NCBI RefSeq assembly: GCF_040954645.1
Contig: NC_092806.1
Span: forward strand, 146,906,429-146,970,428
Length of the DNA: 64,000 bases
Reading direction: 5' to 3'
From: Diabrotica undecimpunctata
Taxonomy: Eukaryota; Arthropoda; Insecta; Coleoptera; Chrysomelidae
Position 1 is the stretch's first letter. Each line of letters opens with the position of its first letter. The notes under the pieces are model-generated. The model was not told the origin of the DNA. It searched no databases and saw only the letters and a list, made by a program, of their open reading frames with translations. Both the position numbers and the translations under genes were made by a program. Below, piece by piece: positions 10,340 through 21,659 of the stretch.

Positions 10340-13300
10340 ATATAAATTTAAGGTAAAACTTTGTCATATTAAACTCAAAATTTCATGTTATTCACTATTC
10401 AGAAGTCGTCAAAAACTAATAGAATAAATTATAAAAAAATTGTAATAATACAATAATAAAGTGCTATCTTTCCATATATTATGTAAACTGTTTGGATATT
10501 TTCTACCTGTAGTTGTCAACGTGTTATTTTGCTTTTGCTGTGGCTTACCACACACCGTGGCTTTGTAAAGCCACAATGTCCCCGCATGTTGAGCAACTAG
10601 GGTTGAAAATATCCGAAAATGTGTGCCCAGAATATTTTTCTGATGCAAAGTATATTAAAAAACCGAACGATGTCTGGGAAAATTTTAAAAGAGGGCTTTA
10701 GTCTCCATTTATAATATACGTTTACTACGGTTACGGCAAAATAAATATCATTGGATGTCATAAACGTAATGAAGTCATAAATAAATAGTAATATGATTAT
10801 GATATAAAAAGAAATTTAACAATTTATCTCATGATGTTGCTTACTTTAATGTTAGAGTATTTTGAAGATCAGCTGCCTGATTAATTCAAATTTGTTTATA
10901 ATATGGTGCGAAATAGATAATTACGAATAATTCTGAATATTTTAATTTTTCCTGAAATCTGAGAAGCTTAACAAACGGTTGACAACGTCGCTTTAGTTAG
11001 TAAACACTAGCGTGAAACCTGCGATTGTTTAGTTAAAGTAAGTATATTGTTTTATGGAAAGAAGCTTGTTTTAAAAACTTATACAGAAGTAAAACACTTT
11101 AAATTTGTATCTTGGTATAAAACATTAAATTTAAAACTTTTTAAAAGTGTCGTCCAAAATTTACAGCTGCATAACGTAACGTTTTCGATCTAGTTCAGAT
11201 CATCCTCAGTGTCTTCTTTTTGTACTTTGTAGCGTTTTATATTTAATATCTATATAATAGTATAAATTCTTTTTTAAGTTTTGTATTCAGTTGTTTTAAA
11301 ATATAGATGTTTTTGTCTCTGTTACATTGTCAGGTAAAAAAATTATTCCGGTTAAAACTAGGGACGTTAAAATAATCAATAAAATGTGCGTTGTTTATCT
11401 CGTAGTAAAGACGTATTAGCGCTGGGAGTGTTTTTTTCTTTATTTACATTCAAAATTCCCCATTTCGTACATGTTATTTCTAACTATAATATTTCAAGAT
11501 TTTTTTGTCGTTGAACAACGATTTGTTTACATTCAGGCCCCCAAATATTCCGGTTGAGGAAGAGGATCTTAGAGAAAATATTGCAAGTCAGGTATTCAAT
11601 TTTTCTAAAACGTAATAAGCTGGGAATATTTCAAAGGTTGTCGACGAGCGACAACTTTAGGTTCGTGGACCACAAACTGGCTGGAGACTTGAAGGGAAAT
11701 TTATTTGGCGTTGAATTTGTAAAATCTAACGCAAGAGGAGTCAAGCAAGAGATTTCAGACGAGAGAGATGTTTGGGCGATTTTGAATCAGCAGTTGATTC
11801 AATTTTCTTTGTGTGGATGTCTTAAGACCGGTTAAGATGATAATACTCTTTGCATAATGACAGTTTAGAACAGAGTAATCATCACAAGATTTGTGCAGTA
11901 CACCGGAACTGATGAAATTTCAAAAATGAGTATATAGGATGTTCCACCAGCTTTGTTGTCGTTTGCCTGCTTGATCCAACCCCATCTACGTCAGATCTTC
12001 GTCCCTGAGTATGGAAATGGTTTCCTTTTTGTTCCAGTTGAGAGTTTTGTCCTTGCAGCTCTAATCCCAGAGATAGTAGCAAGTTTCTCAAAGTTAAGTG
12101 GCAAAGTTTGTGAATCAAGGTAACAATTATAATATTAATTTTTCCAAATTAAACAGACATTTTTTTGCTAAAAGTAATAATTGCTTTCATTAAAATTTAA
12201 AAGGATTTGTAATAATTAATTAATTGTAAATTTTATGGTTGAACTTAGCTGTCATTATTTTTTTAAATTTAATGTTAACATATGACAGCTAGCTTTATTT
12301 TTTTCGATATTTATTTGTTTTGTTTGTTTAAAAAAAAAGGTTAATCTCTGTGCGGTAACATTTGTAAGTTTTTGTAGTATCTCCAACCCCTGGAGTTTGT
12401 AAACAGGCAACACATGTAAGTTTTTTTTGTAATTTTGTATTTTGCAACTCTTAATAATTTTTGTGCAATCTGTATTTTTGATAACTGTTTGTATGAGACA
12501 AAAATAAACGTTTGATTTGTTTCTCTGATCCATTTTTTTTTGTTTTTATTTAGAAAAGTCTCCTAACCCTTGTATGTATTCTTGATTTTAGGGAAGAAAA
12601 AATTTGCTCTTTTTCCAGCAGGAAGTTTTCTTCGAAGCGGCGTCCAAATAAAAATAGCTAGAGGTAACCTTGTCTGCCATATCTTGTTTCGTTTTTGTTC
12701 CAGGAGAATTATGTAAGTATCCCTTTGTTTCATTTTTTGGTAGCTACCCCAATCTGACACCCTTTTCGTTCACTTATCCACGACCCCAGCTCTCCAGCTA
12801 ACCCCTGAGTGCCGTTCGCACATATAACGATTGTTTTGCTTGCCCTATCTTCGCTCCCATAGATTCAGTCCCCAATTTTCTACCCCCATGATCTTACCCT
12901 GAGGTAAGCAAAATATTTCGTTACAACTTGAAGCTAACACTAAAATAGTAGCGGTGACATCAATATATGGTTTTACACGTTTAAAAATTTAAATTCTAAT
13001 GCGACCCTATTCATTGACCCCATCATTGTCACCAGCGCCACCTCTTTGACAGACATGTCTAGAGGCGTGATGCCAATAAACAACTCCATTGCAGCAGTTG
13101 GTGATGTTTTGTTGTGTGCACACATGCAGAACGCAGTTCTAGACAACCTGGTTGACCAACTCAGCAGCGACGAGTCCTACACAATAGCCTATACAGACGA
13201 TAATGCTTGTTTGAGGACACATTATTTAAGAGATTACAACTCCGAAGTAATGCATCGTTAAATTTTCTGTAATTTGGCTACTGGCTAATATTTATTATTT

Positions 13301-13953
13301 CTTTCTATTTTATATTATCTCATTTCTTGCACTCATTTGCATTCATTTCCTCTGAACGATGTTATGTTCATTGGCTCCTTGGCCCTTTTATCTACTTGAC
13401 AAAATATGCAATAGTTGGTTTTTTTCTTTTTTTTTTCTTCTAATTCCACTGAAGATTTTTGGAGAGGAAACATGGCATTGGTATGGTAATTTTAATTCCA
13501 TATTCCACAAGCGAATCATAATCCATTTTTTTTTCGCACTATGTGACAACCTAAAATATTCTTGAAACTTTACCGTTGTCCATTCGGTTTCATTTAAAAT
13601 AATTTATTTTACTTCTTCTTTCCTCGTTTTCCCGCAAAATTCTAATTATTTCTTGTAAATCATGGTTTATCAACATCTTTCGGCACTCTTCAATACCAGT
13701 ATACTTTTCCAGTTCTAAAAATAAAAAAAATGCAAGCAACTATAATAAAGACTATCCCAAATAAGGAGCTGACAATATGCCGCAAGGTTGACGAAATAGC
13801 AACACCACACAAGTAGTGTTAAGTCATTATTTTGTGCAGTGTTTTTTTGTGCACACCCTTTGCGCTAGGTCAAGACTGAACATAGATTTCTGCAACGTTC
13901 AAATCAACGAATCCTTTACTGATTAAGTGGTAATTCTAATATTTGTATCGATC
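10340..13953. other. AT-rich stretch with no confident gene
   Basis: Four small open frames of 60-95 codons occur here. One at 11554-11835 (plus) begins with a TTG and encodes a Lys/Arg-rich protein I do not recognise. Another at 13046-13261 (plus) is also unrecognised. A perfect 18-bp palindrome GTGGCTTTGTAAAGCCAC lies near 10556. Nothing supports expression or homology. Likely old, unrecognisable repeat DNA within the tomosyn locus or 3' of these exons. Confidence 0.35.
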
Positions 13954-13961
13954 CTTTAGAC

Positions 13962-15997
13962 CAGCGGTTCCCAACCTTTTAGCACTGGCGCCCCCTTTGA
14001 ACACTGGAGACAGCTCACGCCACTGACAAGTTGGTTCAAATTAGAACAGTGAAATTGTGAAACTGAAAATGCTAACTCTATGTTAGCAAAAGCTGGGATG
14101 CAAAATAAAAATCCAGATATATTTAAATACGAAAGTTTATTTTCTCGTTAAACTTAACATTGTTTATTTATTTGAGAAAAACAATAATCAAAAAATCAGA
14201 TTGGCAAAGATATGTGGATGAAAACTGGACTAATAACTTCGCAGATACTAAAGCCACTTCTGGGTAAACAGGAAAGTAGGTTAACCAAAATTCTTCCAAG
14301 TCAATGTTTGCAAAATCTTTGAATTTTATTTTTCAGTTCTTCCAAATGCCGTGATATGACGCCTTTCAAATCCAAACTAGATGTAGTAGAAGGGTTTGAA
14401 TATCATCGAGGAGGTCGTTCAGTTTAGGAAAAGAGAAAAAGTTTGGCTTGGAACTGTGAAGGCGGCGTTGCAAAAGCGATATTAGCAAGACATTAAGTGT
14501 CTCAAAAAAAGCCAGACAAATAAGCCAAGTAAAAGATATTTTTATCATCTGTAAATTTTCTGTGAAGATCTTCTTGTTATGAAGTCATTAACAAAATTTC
14601 AACTTCTGAGTTTAAATTTAATAATCTTACAAGCATATTTCCTTTGGACAAACACCGGATTTCTGTGTGAAACAGGAGGGTCTCCTGAGCACTATAGTGC
14701 CTGAAAGAGCCCAGTGTTTAATGCGCTGGATTCGATGTGGTTAACTATTTTAATTGCTAAGTTTAATGTGACGTTGAGAGGTTCAGGTAAAGTCTGACTA
14801 GCTAAAGCTTATCTGTGAATAATGCAGTGAGAACCAATTATAGTAGGGTTCTTCTTTTTTGCCAATTCCATAAATCCAGATCGACATCCTGTCATGGCTT
14901 GGGCTCCATCAGTACATATGCCAAGTACTTTCTCCCATGGAAGTTCATTGATTACTAAAAAATCTTCAAGAGCAAAAAATATGTCAATGGCTTTAGTTGT
15001 TGTTTCAAGAGATGTTGAAAACAATATTTCCTCCAGGAACCGTTTTCTGTCAATAAATCGACAGTAAAACAATAACTGGGCATGCTTTGAAATATCAGTT
15101 GTTTCGTCACACTGCAAAGAAAAAAACGGTGAACCTTTTAATTTTTGCAATAGTTGATTTTTCAAATCCAGAGCCATGTCATCAATTCTACGTTTTACTG
15201 TGTCGTTTGAGAGAGAATTTTTTTCTACTTTCTTACAACTGTCTTCACTAAGTACGGTACTACAAGCATTAAGTAAACAAGGTTTAATTAGTGACTCACC
15301 AAAAGTATGTGGTCTCTTTTCTTTAACTATCAAAAGTACTATTTTGTATGATGCTTCCACAGCTTTCTCATTTTCAACACGAAAATTTGCAATAGAGTCA
15401 AGTTTCATACGTTTTAGGCTGCTTTTTTTGGCAATAAAAAATTCTAGGCGTTTATCTTTCAAAGAAGAATGGTTTGTAATTATAAGTCGTTCCAAACGTC
15501 CGGGGTGCATTGCATCATTACTAAGAACAGCAAGGCAGTTGATACACTGAGGTAAATGACTGCCATTTTTCTCCATAAAGGTAAAACCATATTTGATATA
15601 ATCGTCTGAATACAATCTTTTCTTTGGAAGTGACTTAGCCATTTTCAAAGCTGTTACACAACACTATTAAATAATTCACAAACAATCACTCTGTTATTAA
15701 ATAACGATTACACTGATTGCTACAAACAGCACACAGACGCTGTCGACTGAGACTGATGCGTGAGACGGAGTCACTGAACTGGAGCCAGGAGTGCTTGCAA
15801 TACAGTATTGGTAAATATACTTTGAGCTCCTACGATGTTGCCATACATAAAAATACGAAATATAAGATATTTTCTTTTTTAACAAAATATATATTTTTTA
15901 ATTTTTATTTTCTTTTCTTTGTACCCTCACGCCTCCCTCCCCTGAAATTTTCTCACGCCCCCACAGAGGGGCGCGCCCCCCAGGTTGAGAACCACTG
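13962..15997 (-). mobile_element. hAT transposon with perfect 8-bp target duplication
   Basis: CTTTAGAC sits at 13954-13961 and again at 15998-16005, flanking a 2036-bp element. The inverted ends begin CAGCGGTTCCCAACC on the left and, reverse-complemented, CAGTGGTTCTCAACC on the right. Both an 8-bp duplication and CAG-type ends are diagnostic of hAT elements. The transposase reads on the minus strand. A GC-rich run of about 30 bp sits just inside the right end. The perfect duplication implies a fairly young insertion, although the gene itself is decayed in its second half. Confidence 0.93.
14809..15648 (-). pseudogene. hAT transposase (ZBED/SCAND3-like), N-terminal two thirds intact
   Basis: A 279-codon open frame starting at 15648, close inside the right end of the element. 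It has a BED-like Cys pair (C35, C38, with H60 downstream), the block SPFFSLQCDETTD whose D181 fits the first catalytic Asp of hAT enzymes, and VLGICTDGAQAM where D247 fits the second. It then has GSHCIIHR, a conserved His-rich hAT block. The frame stops there. Downstream translation (toward 14100) keeps fragments such as FSLFLN and LFVWLF in shifted frames, so the C-terminal dimerisation domain and catalytic Glu are lost. It resembles the ZBED5/8-like transposases found in many insects. Confidence 0.88.
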
Positions 15998-16005
15998 CTT
16001 TAGAC

Positions 16006-16575
16006 GTTACTCAAATCATCTGCAAATTCCGCTCACTAATCCTTGTAGCAGAGTCTAAGATCTAGTGTCCACAACGCAACTGGTTTAAAATAACAGTTCA
16101 AAACTAGTTAGAAACCAGTTTCAGGTCAACCGCATCGTGAACGAATCTCCCTGCATTTACGCTACCGACGTAAACAAAATAGGGTCCAATCGGTTTCAGA
16201 CCGTACTTTTAAAACAGTTGCATCATGGACGCTCATCTTAACCGTCTCCGGTTTCAGTGCGTCACAATCGCTGGTCTGTCAAAGTAAATAAAAGAAAAAA
16301 AATGGTAGCAGAACATTACAAAACAGTAAGTTTATAAGAAATAACAACTCAAAATTATAGAACAGTTCGCATAAACGCTAATTTAATTATGCGACCGACA
16401 AATTTGATACACACGCTAAAAGTATATGCAATATAATTTCCTCTCACATCTTATATTTCATACTATTTTGTGTATTACTATATTATATATTTTAAACATA
16501 ACAAGTGAAATTTAAATTTATAGCAAATAGTAAAGTTTCACTTACTGAGTTGGGAAAAAATTACTAAATACTTAC
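16006..16575. other. Intron-like sequence, nothing recognised
   Basis: Sequence between the hAT insertion and the tomosyn exon donor. No open frame or repeat end is recognised. It would be intronic in tomosyn on the minus strand. Confidence 0.4.
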
Positions 16576-16710
16576 ACTTCTATGGCTTTGTTCCAGTTGA
16601 TGATGTAACCGGAAAGATTGAAATTTTCTATCTGTACTACGTGAACGTTTCCTCTCTCCGTACCGACGTACAGCCATTTTGATTGCAGCGGCAGATGCAT
16701 ATACGTGATT
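16576..16710 (-). CDS. tomosyn: Tomosyn (syntaxin-binding protein 5-like), internal exon
   Basis: Tomosyn is a cytosolic WD-repeat protein that binds syntaxin and SNAP-25 and restrains SNARE-mediated exocytosis. This 135-bp exon has a clean acceptor (GTTACAG before 16710) and donor (GTAAGT from 16575). It encodes ITYMHLPLQSKWLYV, GTERGNVHVVQ and LSGYIINWNKAIEV, nearly identical in pattern to the vertebrate N-terminal beta-propeller, where the equivalent reads SKWLYVGTERGN. The phase fits exactly: the upstream exon ends with two bases of a codon and this one supplies the third. No stops or indels are present, so I take it as functional. The next exon downstream was not found in this window. 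Confidence 0.9.
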
Positions 16711-17429
16711 CTGTAACAAAGTAAGCGACGAATAAAATCTTGCGAGAATCTTTTTAGGAAATACGGCGACAAGCAGATGACAATTTTACGCTCTAAATAA
16801 AACCCAAGGGATGCTTTGTAAAGTAGTCTCGTTTTTCTTATTTTTACTATTGTAACCTTTTTAATTTCAACATTGTAAAAGAGACGAGTAAAACGAGCTA
16901 AATTTCTTTTTATTAATTTGAGAAATGAAGATCACTAATGCGCAAAAACCTAAAGATAATAAAATTGTTTCATATAAATTTAAAATATGCAAAAAATAAA
17001 ACAACCACTCTCCTCTGTTGTGTGTTTCTTGGATCCACTCTACTCTCACTCGTATCAAAACATATGTTCAGCGTGTAGCTGAATTTTGTTTTATTTAGGT
17101 ACTAGCTGACCCCATGACAATGTGCTGTCTTAGTTATATGAGTCAAAAAATAAATAGAATGAGATCCGTTTCCAAAAACAAATATATAGTGTCAATTTGA
17201 CTTGCCAAATGCCTTGCAATATGGACACAGAACGTTCATTTGTCAATAGCAACGATTTCTTGTAAACTGCCACATCGATTGCCACATTATAATTGAATGC
17301 TTCTCGATGTGGAATAAACGCGACATTTCAATGTTGTTCATCATCGATGCCGTTTAACTTGATTTAGCACTTCGAGTTGCTCGTCAATTTGACTTCCTCG
17401 TGTATTTTCTCTAAGAGTTCTACTACCTT

Positions 17430-17435
17430 TATATA

Positions 17436-17492
<57 letters not shown>
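17430..17492. repeat. (TA)n microsatellite
   Basis: About 60 bp of alternating TA. It directly abuts the TG end of the LTR-like block and matches the TA tract on its other side. Confidence 0.95.
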
Positions 17493-17496
<4 letters not shown>

Positions 17497-18881
17497 ATGA
17501 CATGTTTTTTGTTTGAATGATGAGCAATGAGTATTTTTAATAATATAATATATAGGGTTTTTATCGCGGTTCTCAAAGAATTAGCTTGTAAGTACTTTTT
17601 TAAATTATCTTTATTATAACTATTATGAAACACACATATATATCTAACCTAGTCAATGTAAATTTAAAATAAACTATCTTTAAACTGATATTCTTATAAA
17701 ACTAATTAAATTCTATAGACAATCTAAAATTTAAACAAACTATCTTCAAAATTGAAATTGTTATGACACTAACTAAATTATATTAACAAAATTTTGTACC
17801 TTTCTTTCACTGAATGCCTAAATGAACTGTTTTCCACTATATAGATTCTAATCACCACTGAATGTCTTCGTACTTCAGTTATCCTTGTTTTTTGTGAAAT
17901 TACTTTTTCCAATTATCAGCTTCTACCAATTTAAGATATAGTTTTCTTCACCAGCATTTATACACCACCAACCAAACCAGCAAACACCATTTATATTTAT
18001 TCTTCTTTTCAATATACCAATATCCAATTATTATAAGTTGATTTATACTAATCTCCAATCATAATATAATTTTAATTCCTTCCAATGTCCATCCAATATT
18101 CTTCTAATATACTTTTATAATCTTCAATAATTATTTGTGTATAATTATAAATGTGCATTAAATATATGCATAAATTTTAATCTTCATTTAACTCACTATA
18201 TTAAACAATTTGACTATTTGTAACTGATTCATTGACTGTCTTGAAAATTCTGAACAATTTACTTCACTCTACTAACTTTCATATTAAACTGGCCTGACTT
18301 CTGACTAAAAACTTCCAAAAACTGCCATCTTGAATCCAAATCACGGGTATTTATATCCTTTTGGATATTCCAGAACCATCTGGTAAGAGATCATGTTCCA
18401 TTCGTTCTATTAACTTCTATATAGATGTTCTCGAAAAAAATATCTGTTCGATCCACCGCCATAATCATTATTCCAGAATGTTCCAACATAAACACAGGTC
18501 AAATTCTGCACTCTGGAGAATTCGTTAATGTTCCATTGATAATTTTGTTGACATTTAGGCTTTTCAGATCAGAATAAACATTCAAATTAGTAACTAACAC
18601 TCTAATTTAATAAAATACACAATTCAAACAATATATTATTATAACCCCACTTTATATTCCCAATTATGATTAATTTCTATCTGTCAATCACTTCTAGAGT
18701 ATTTTTGGTTGCCTATGCACATGGCTCACTCAAACATATCTACCACATTACAATTACTAAAATACAACTTTTTACAATTATTATATGCTAATTTATTAAA
18801 ATTACCCCCACATAAATAATTTTTATTAAATTCTCTAGTATATAACTTATAAATTATTTTCTATAAACCCCAATCGTCACA
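17493..18881 (-). mobile_element. Solo-LTR-like block inserted into a (TA)n tract
   Basis: Read on the minus strand, the block starts TGTGACGATTGG (18881) and ends CATGTCATAACA (17493), so it has the TG...CA termini of a long terminal repeat. Both sides are (TA)n, giving ATAT next to each end, which fits a short target duplication although the repeat makes this ambiguous. Internally the minus strand has a TATAAATACCC box near 18350 and AATAAA-type signals further along. There is no coding potential. At 1389 bp it would be a solo LTR left by recombination. Without an internal region the family (Gypsy, BEL or Copia) cannot be told. Confidence 0.55.
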
Positions 18882-18905
18882 ATATATGTATATATATATA
18901 AATAT

Positions 18906-18979
<74 letters not shown>
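18882..18979. repeat. (TA)n microsatellite, second tract
   Basis: Roughly 100 bp of near-perfect TA repeats with a few A-to-T interruptions. Together with the tract at 17430 it probably represents one original microsatellite split by the LTR-like block. Confidence 0.95.
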
Positions 18980-18982
<3 letters not shown>

Positions 18983-18999
18983 CACTACCTGAATTAAGA

Positions 19000-19932
19000 C
19001 AAGAAATAGAAAACAGTTTTCAGGTTTTCAGGAAGTAGAGATAGCCATAAATTCGCTCAAAAATAGAAAGTCACCAAAACCAGATAGAATAACCAACGAG
19101 CTTCTAAAACACGGAGGAGAAAGTATAACCCTAGAGATAACAAAACTAATATTGCACTGCAAGATACCAGACGCATGGAGAAACAGCATAATGATACCAA
19201 TATTCAAGAAAGGAGATGAAGAAGACCCCAACAATTATAGAGGTATAAATATACTGAACACCGCACTTAAGCTTATTACAAAAGTCCTAACCAACAAAAT
19301 CAATAAACTAAGAACTTTATCAGATGAACAACAAGCATTCAGATCCGGAAGATCCTGCGTAGACGCCGTATTTGTACTGAGACATATCACAGAAAAGGCC
19401 ATCGAGTATAATGAACCAGCATATCTATGTTTTATCGACCTGGCAAAGGCTTTCGATCGCAAGTCAAAGACGTCTTACACCTACTGTATAAATGAAATAT
19501 ACCAATCAATATTATACAGACCATCGAAAACATCTACTTCCATAATCAAAGATAAATGGAAAAATACCACAGTGTATACCAGTACAAAGCGGAGTCAGAC
19601 AGGGTGACTCGTTAAGCCCACTTCTCTTTAATATAATAATGGATGAAATAATACAAGCAGTATGTAAAGGTCATGGTTACAAAATGGGGAACAAAGAAAT
19701 CCAAATATTATATTATGCAGACGACGCTGTATTAATCGCCGAGACAGGAGACGAGCTTCAAAGATTAACACACATCTTCAATACAACAGCCAAAAAATAC
19801 AATATGATATCAGCAGAAAAACCAAATGTATGACAACATCTAAATACCCACTACGATGTAAAATCGAAAATTAATGAGAAAATAATAAAGCAGCAAGCAA
19901 GATTTAGATATCGGGGAATATATATATATATT

Positions 19933-19999
<67 letters not shown>

Positions 20000-20440
20000 C
20001 TAGTTACGGATATGTTGAAGAAGAAGAAGACAACAAAGCTTAAAAGCAAGTGAAGAGGCGAAGTCTCTTAATGATACAATGACACAAAAGACACAAAAAC
20101 AAGAATCTATATAGTAGCAATTAAACCTATATTAATATACATGGCGGAGACAAGACTTGACACATCTAAAACGAGACATCTACTAGAAACAACAGAGATA
20201 AAAATACTTCGACGAATATCAGGCAAAAGTCTGTTGAATAGGAAGAGAAGCAAAAACATAAGAAGAGCATGCAATATAGAAGACATAAATGTCTTCGGAA
20301 TGAACGAACACATTGGTAGAATGGCAGAGGATAGGATAGTACGAATAGCACGAGCTAAGTCATCAAATGGACGAAGAAGTATTGGCAGACCAAGAAAAAG
20401 ATTGTGCGATAATTTAAACAATTTACGAGGCTAATATTAA
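19000..20440 (+). pseudogene. RTE-type retrotransposon reverse transcriptase, copy A1
   Basis: Plus-strand RT of a non-LTR element, 5'-truncated. The blocks in order are INSLKNRKSPKPDRI, WRNSIMIPIFKKGDE, NNYRGINILNTALKL, QQAFRSGRSCVDA, FIDLAKAFDR (palm Asp), MDEIIQAVCKGHGY and the catalytic YADD in LYYADDAVLIAE (19711-19722). After a (TA)n expansion come the C-terminal blocks RHLLETTEIKILRRI and SIGRPRKRLCDN. Frameshifts and a deletion between the palm and the SP motif inactivate it. It ends in an AAG/GAA-rich tail near 20500, as do its relatives. Copies A2 (26750-28255) and A3 (50548-51665) belong to the same family. The RTE name is inferred from motif memory. Confidence 0.8.
19917..19998. 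repeat. (TA)n expansion inside an RTE copy
   Basis: The tract interrupts the RT exactly where related copies read GGAATTACACTG...TAGCTATGGA. Coding similarity resumes right after it (ACTAGTTACGGATATG). It therefore looks like in-place growth of a microsatellite from a short TA-containing codon run, not an insertion. Confidence 0.85.
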
Positions 20441-20449
20441 AAAAGAAAC

Positions 20450-21345
20450 ATGATTTAAAGCCTAAATACAAGAAGAAAGAAGGAGAAGAAGAAAAACCAT
20501 TATTTTGACAAAGTTTCGGCAATATCAAGTCTGGTAGTAAATCTTCAAGCACAAGAAAGAAGCTTTACTACCTGATAGCGATAGTCACAATAGCGAATAT
20601 GGTAGTCAACATTATATGGAACGATCGATAAAGGCCATGGAGCTACAAGAAAAATAAGACTTTACTAATTGTAATTGAAGATGCAATGTTACAGATTACA
20701 CTAGATAATATTACGTTTTCGTTTAATTTTTTAAATTTCCTGTAGTTAACTGTTCGACATCTCGTTTTTTGCTCCATGTCTAGTACGGTTCTGTCGTCCC
20801 TATCTAGTATTACTCTGATCTTATAGATTTATAGACGTCAGATTTTAAAAATTTTTTATAAAGATTAAACGCTTTGGGCCAATATTTCTATTCTTCATAT
20901 TGTTCGCTCATCCATTTATTTTTGGTGTATCAAACAATGTAATATGTTCGATTTATCGTTAAATTTAATTTCAATTTCTTATATCATATCATTTTCTATA
21001 TTGGTTGTGAAATAAATATAAATATATTATTTATTGTGATATTATTATTCGTATTTCAAATAATTCTACTTTTTAATAAAACTCGTACTGTTCTACTAAA
21101 GAATACGGTGTTCCCGATGAGTTTTGAAATCGATTGACCCTTTCAAATTCGGAATATATGTTTTAATCAATCATCTGAGTTTCAAAATAACGATTTATGT
21201 ATTTCACACAGACATTTATAAGAATATTCGGAATAGGATTGTCGATCAAAATTATAATAGCAGACTATATTGTCGAACATTTTTAGTCGAATATATCCGC
21301 AAGCTAACAACAGATTATAATCATTCATACAGCAAATGAGTCGTG
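20450..21345. other. AT-rich intronic sequence, nothing recognised
   Basis: Only short open frames without recognisable motifs. The start is the GAA-rich tail of the preceding RTE copy. Confidence 0.4.
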
Positions 21346-21349
21346 GATA

Positions 21350-21500
21350 TGTCGCTAGTGCTCTGCTTCTGTCGATTAAAAATATAAAAGACTCCCCTGA
21401 TGACTGACTGTCTCATGAAAACATGAATGCAGATGTATTTGAAAAATGGTTTGGCGACTAACTGTTGCCGGACATTCGAAAAAATTCAAGTTACTGAAAA
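21350..21500 (+). pseudogene. IS630-like DDE transposase, middle fragment
   Basis: The plus-strand translation contains LLLSIKNIKDSP followed by ENMNADVFEKWF and LLPDIRKNS. This corresponds to the stretch leading to the second catalytic Asp in the arthropod IS630-like family whose N-terminus is at 5369. The same stretch of the fragment at 43283-43654 reads DYHDDNTSELFENWF. Stops interrupt it and the catalytic Asp itself is not preserved. Confidence 0.6.
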
Positions 21501-21659
21501 GTTACTGAAACAAAAATATGCCATAAAAAGCATTTGTTTAACTACAAAAATTCCAAAGTAAAATGTTAAAAAAAATTAACAGTAAAGTAAAAAAATTCCA
21601 AAGTAACTGGTAAATTTGTTTAAAAAAACATTAAAAATAAATAAATCAAACAAATTACA

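Noticed and set aside
11531..11585. Small host exon with TTCAG acceptor and CAGGTATTC donor
   Set aside because: Splice-like motifs are frequent by chance, the peptide is 18 residues without recognised similarity, and its strand is opposite to the tomosyn exons.
13046..13261. Reverse transcriptase remnant because of the string YTDDNA
   Set aside because: No flanking RT motifs in any frame; the resemblance to YADD is superficial.
15176..15550. 124-codon plus-strand protein
   Set aside because: Antisense shadow of the hAT transposase frame.
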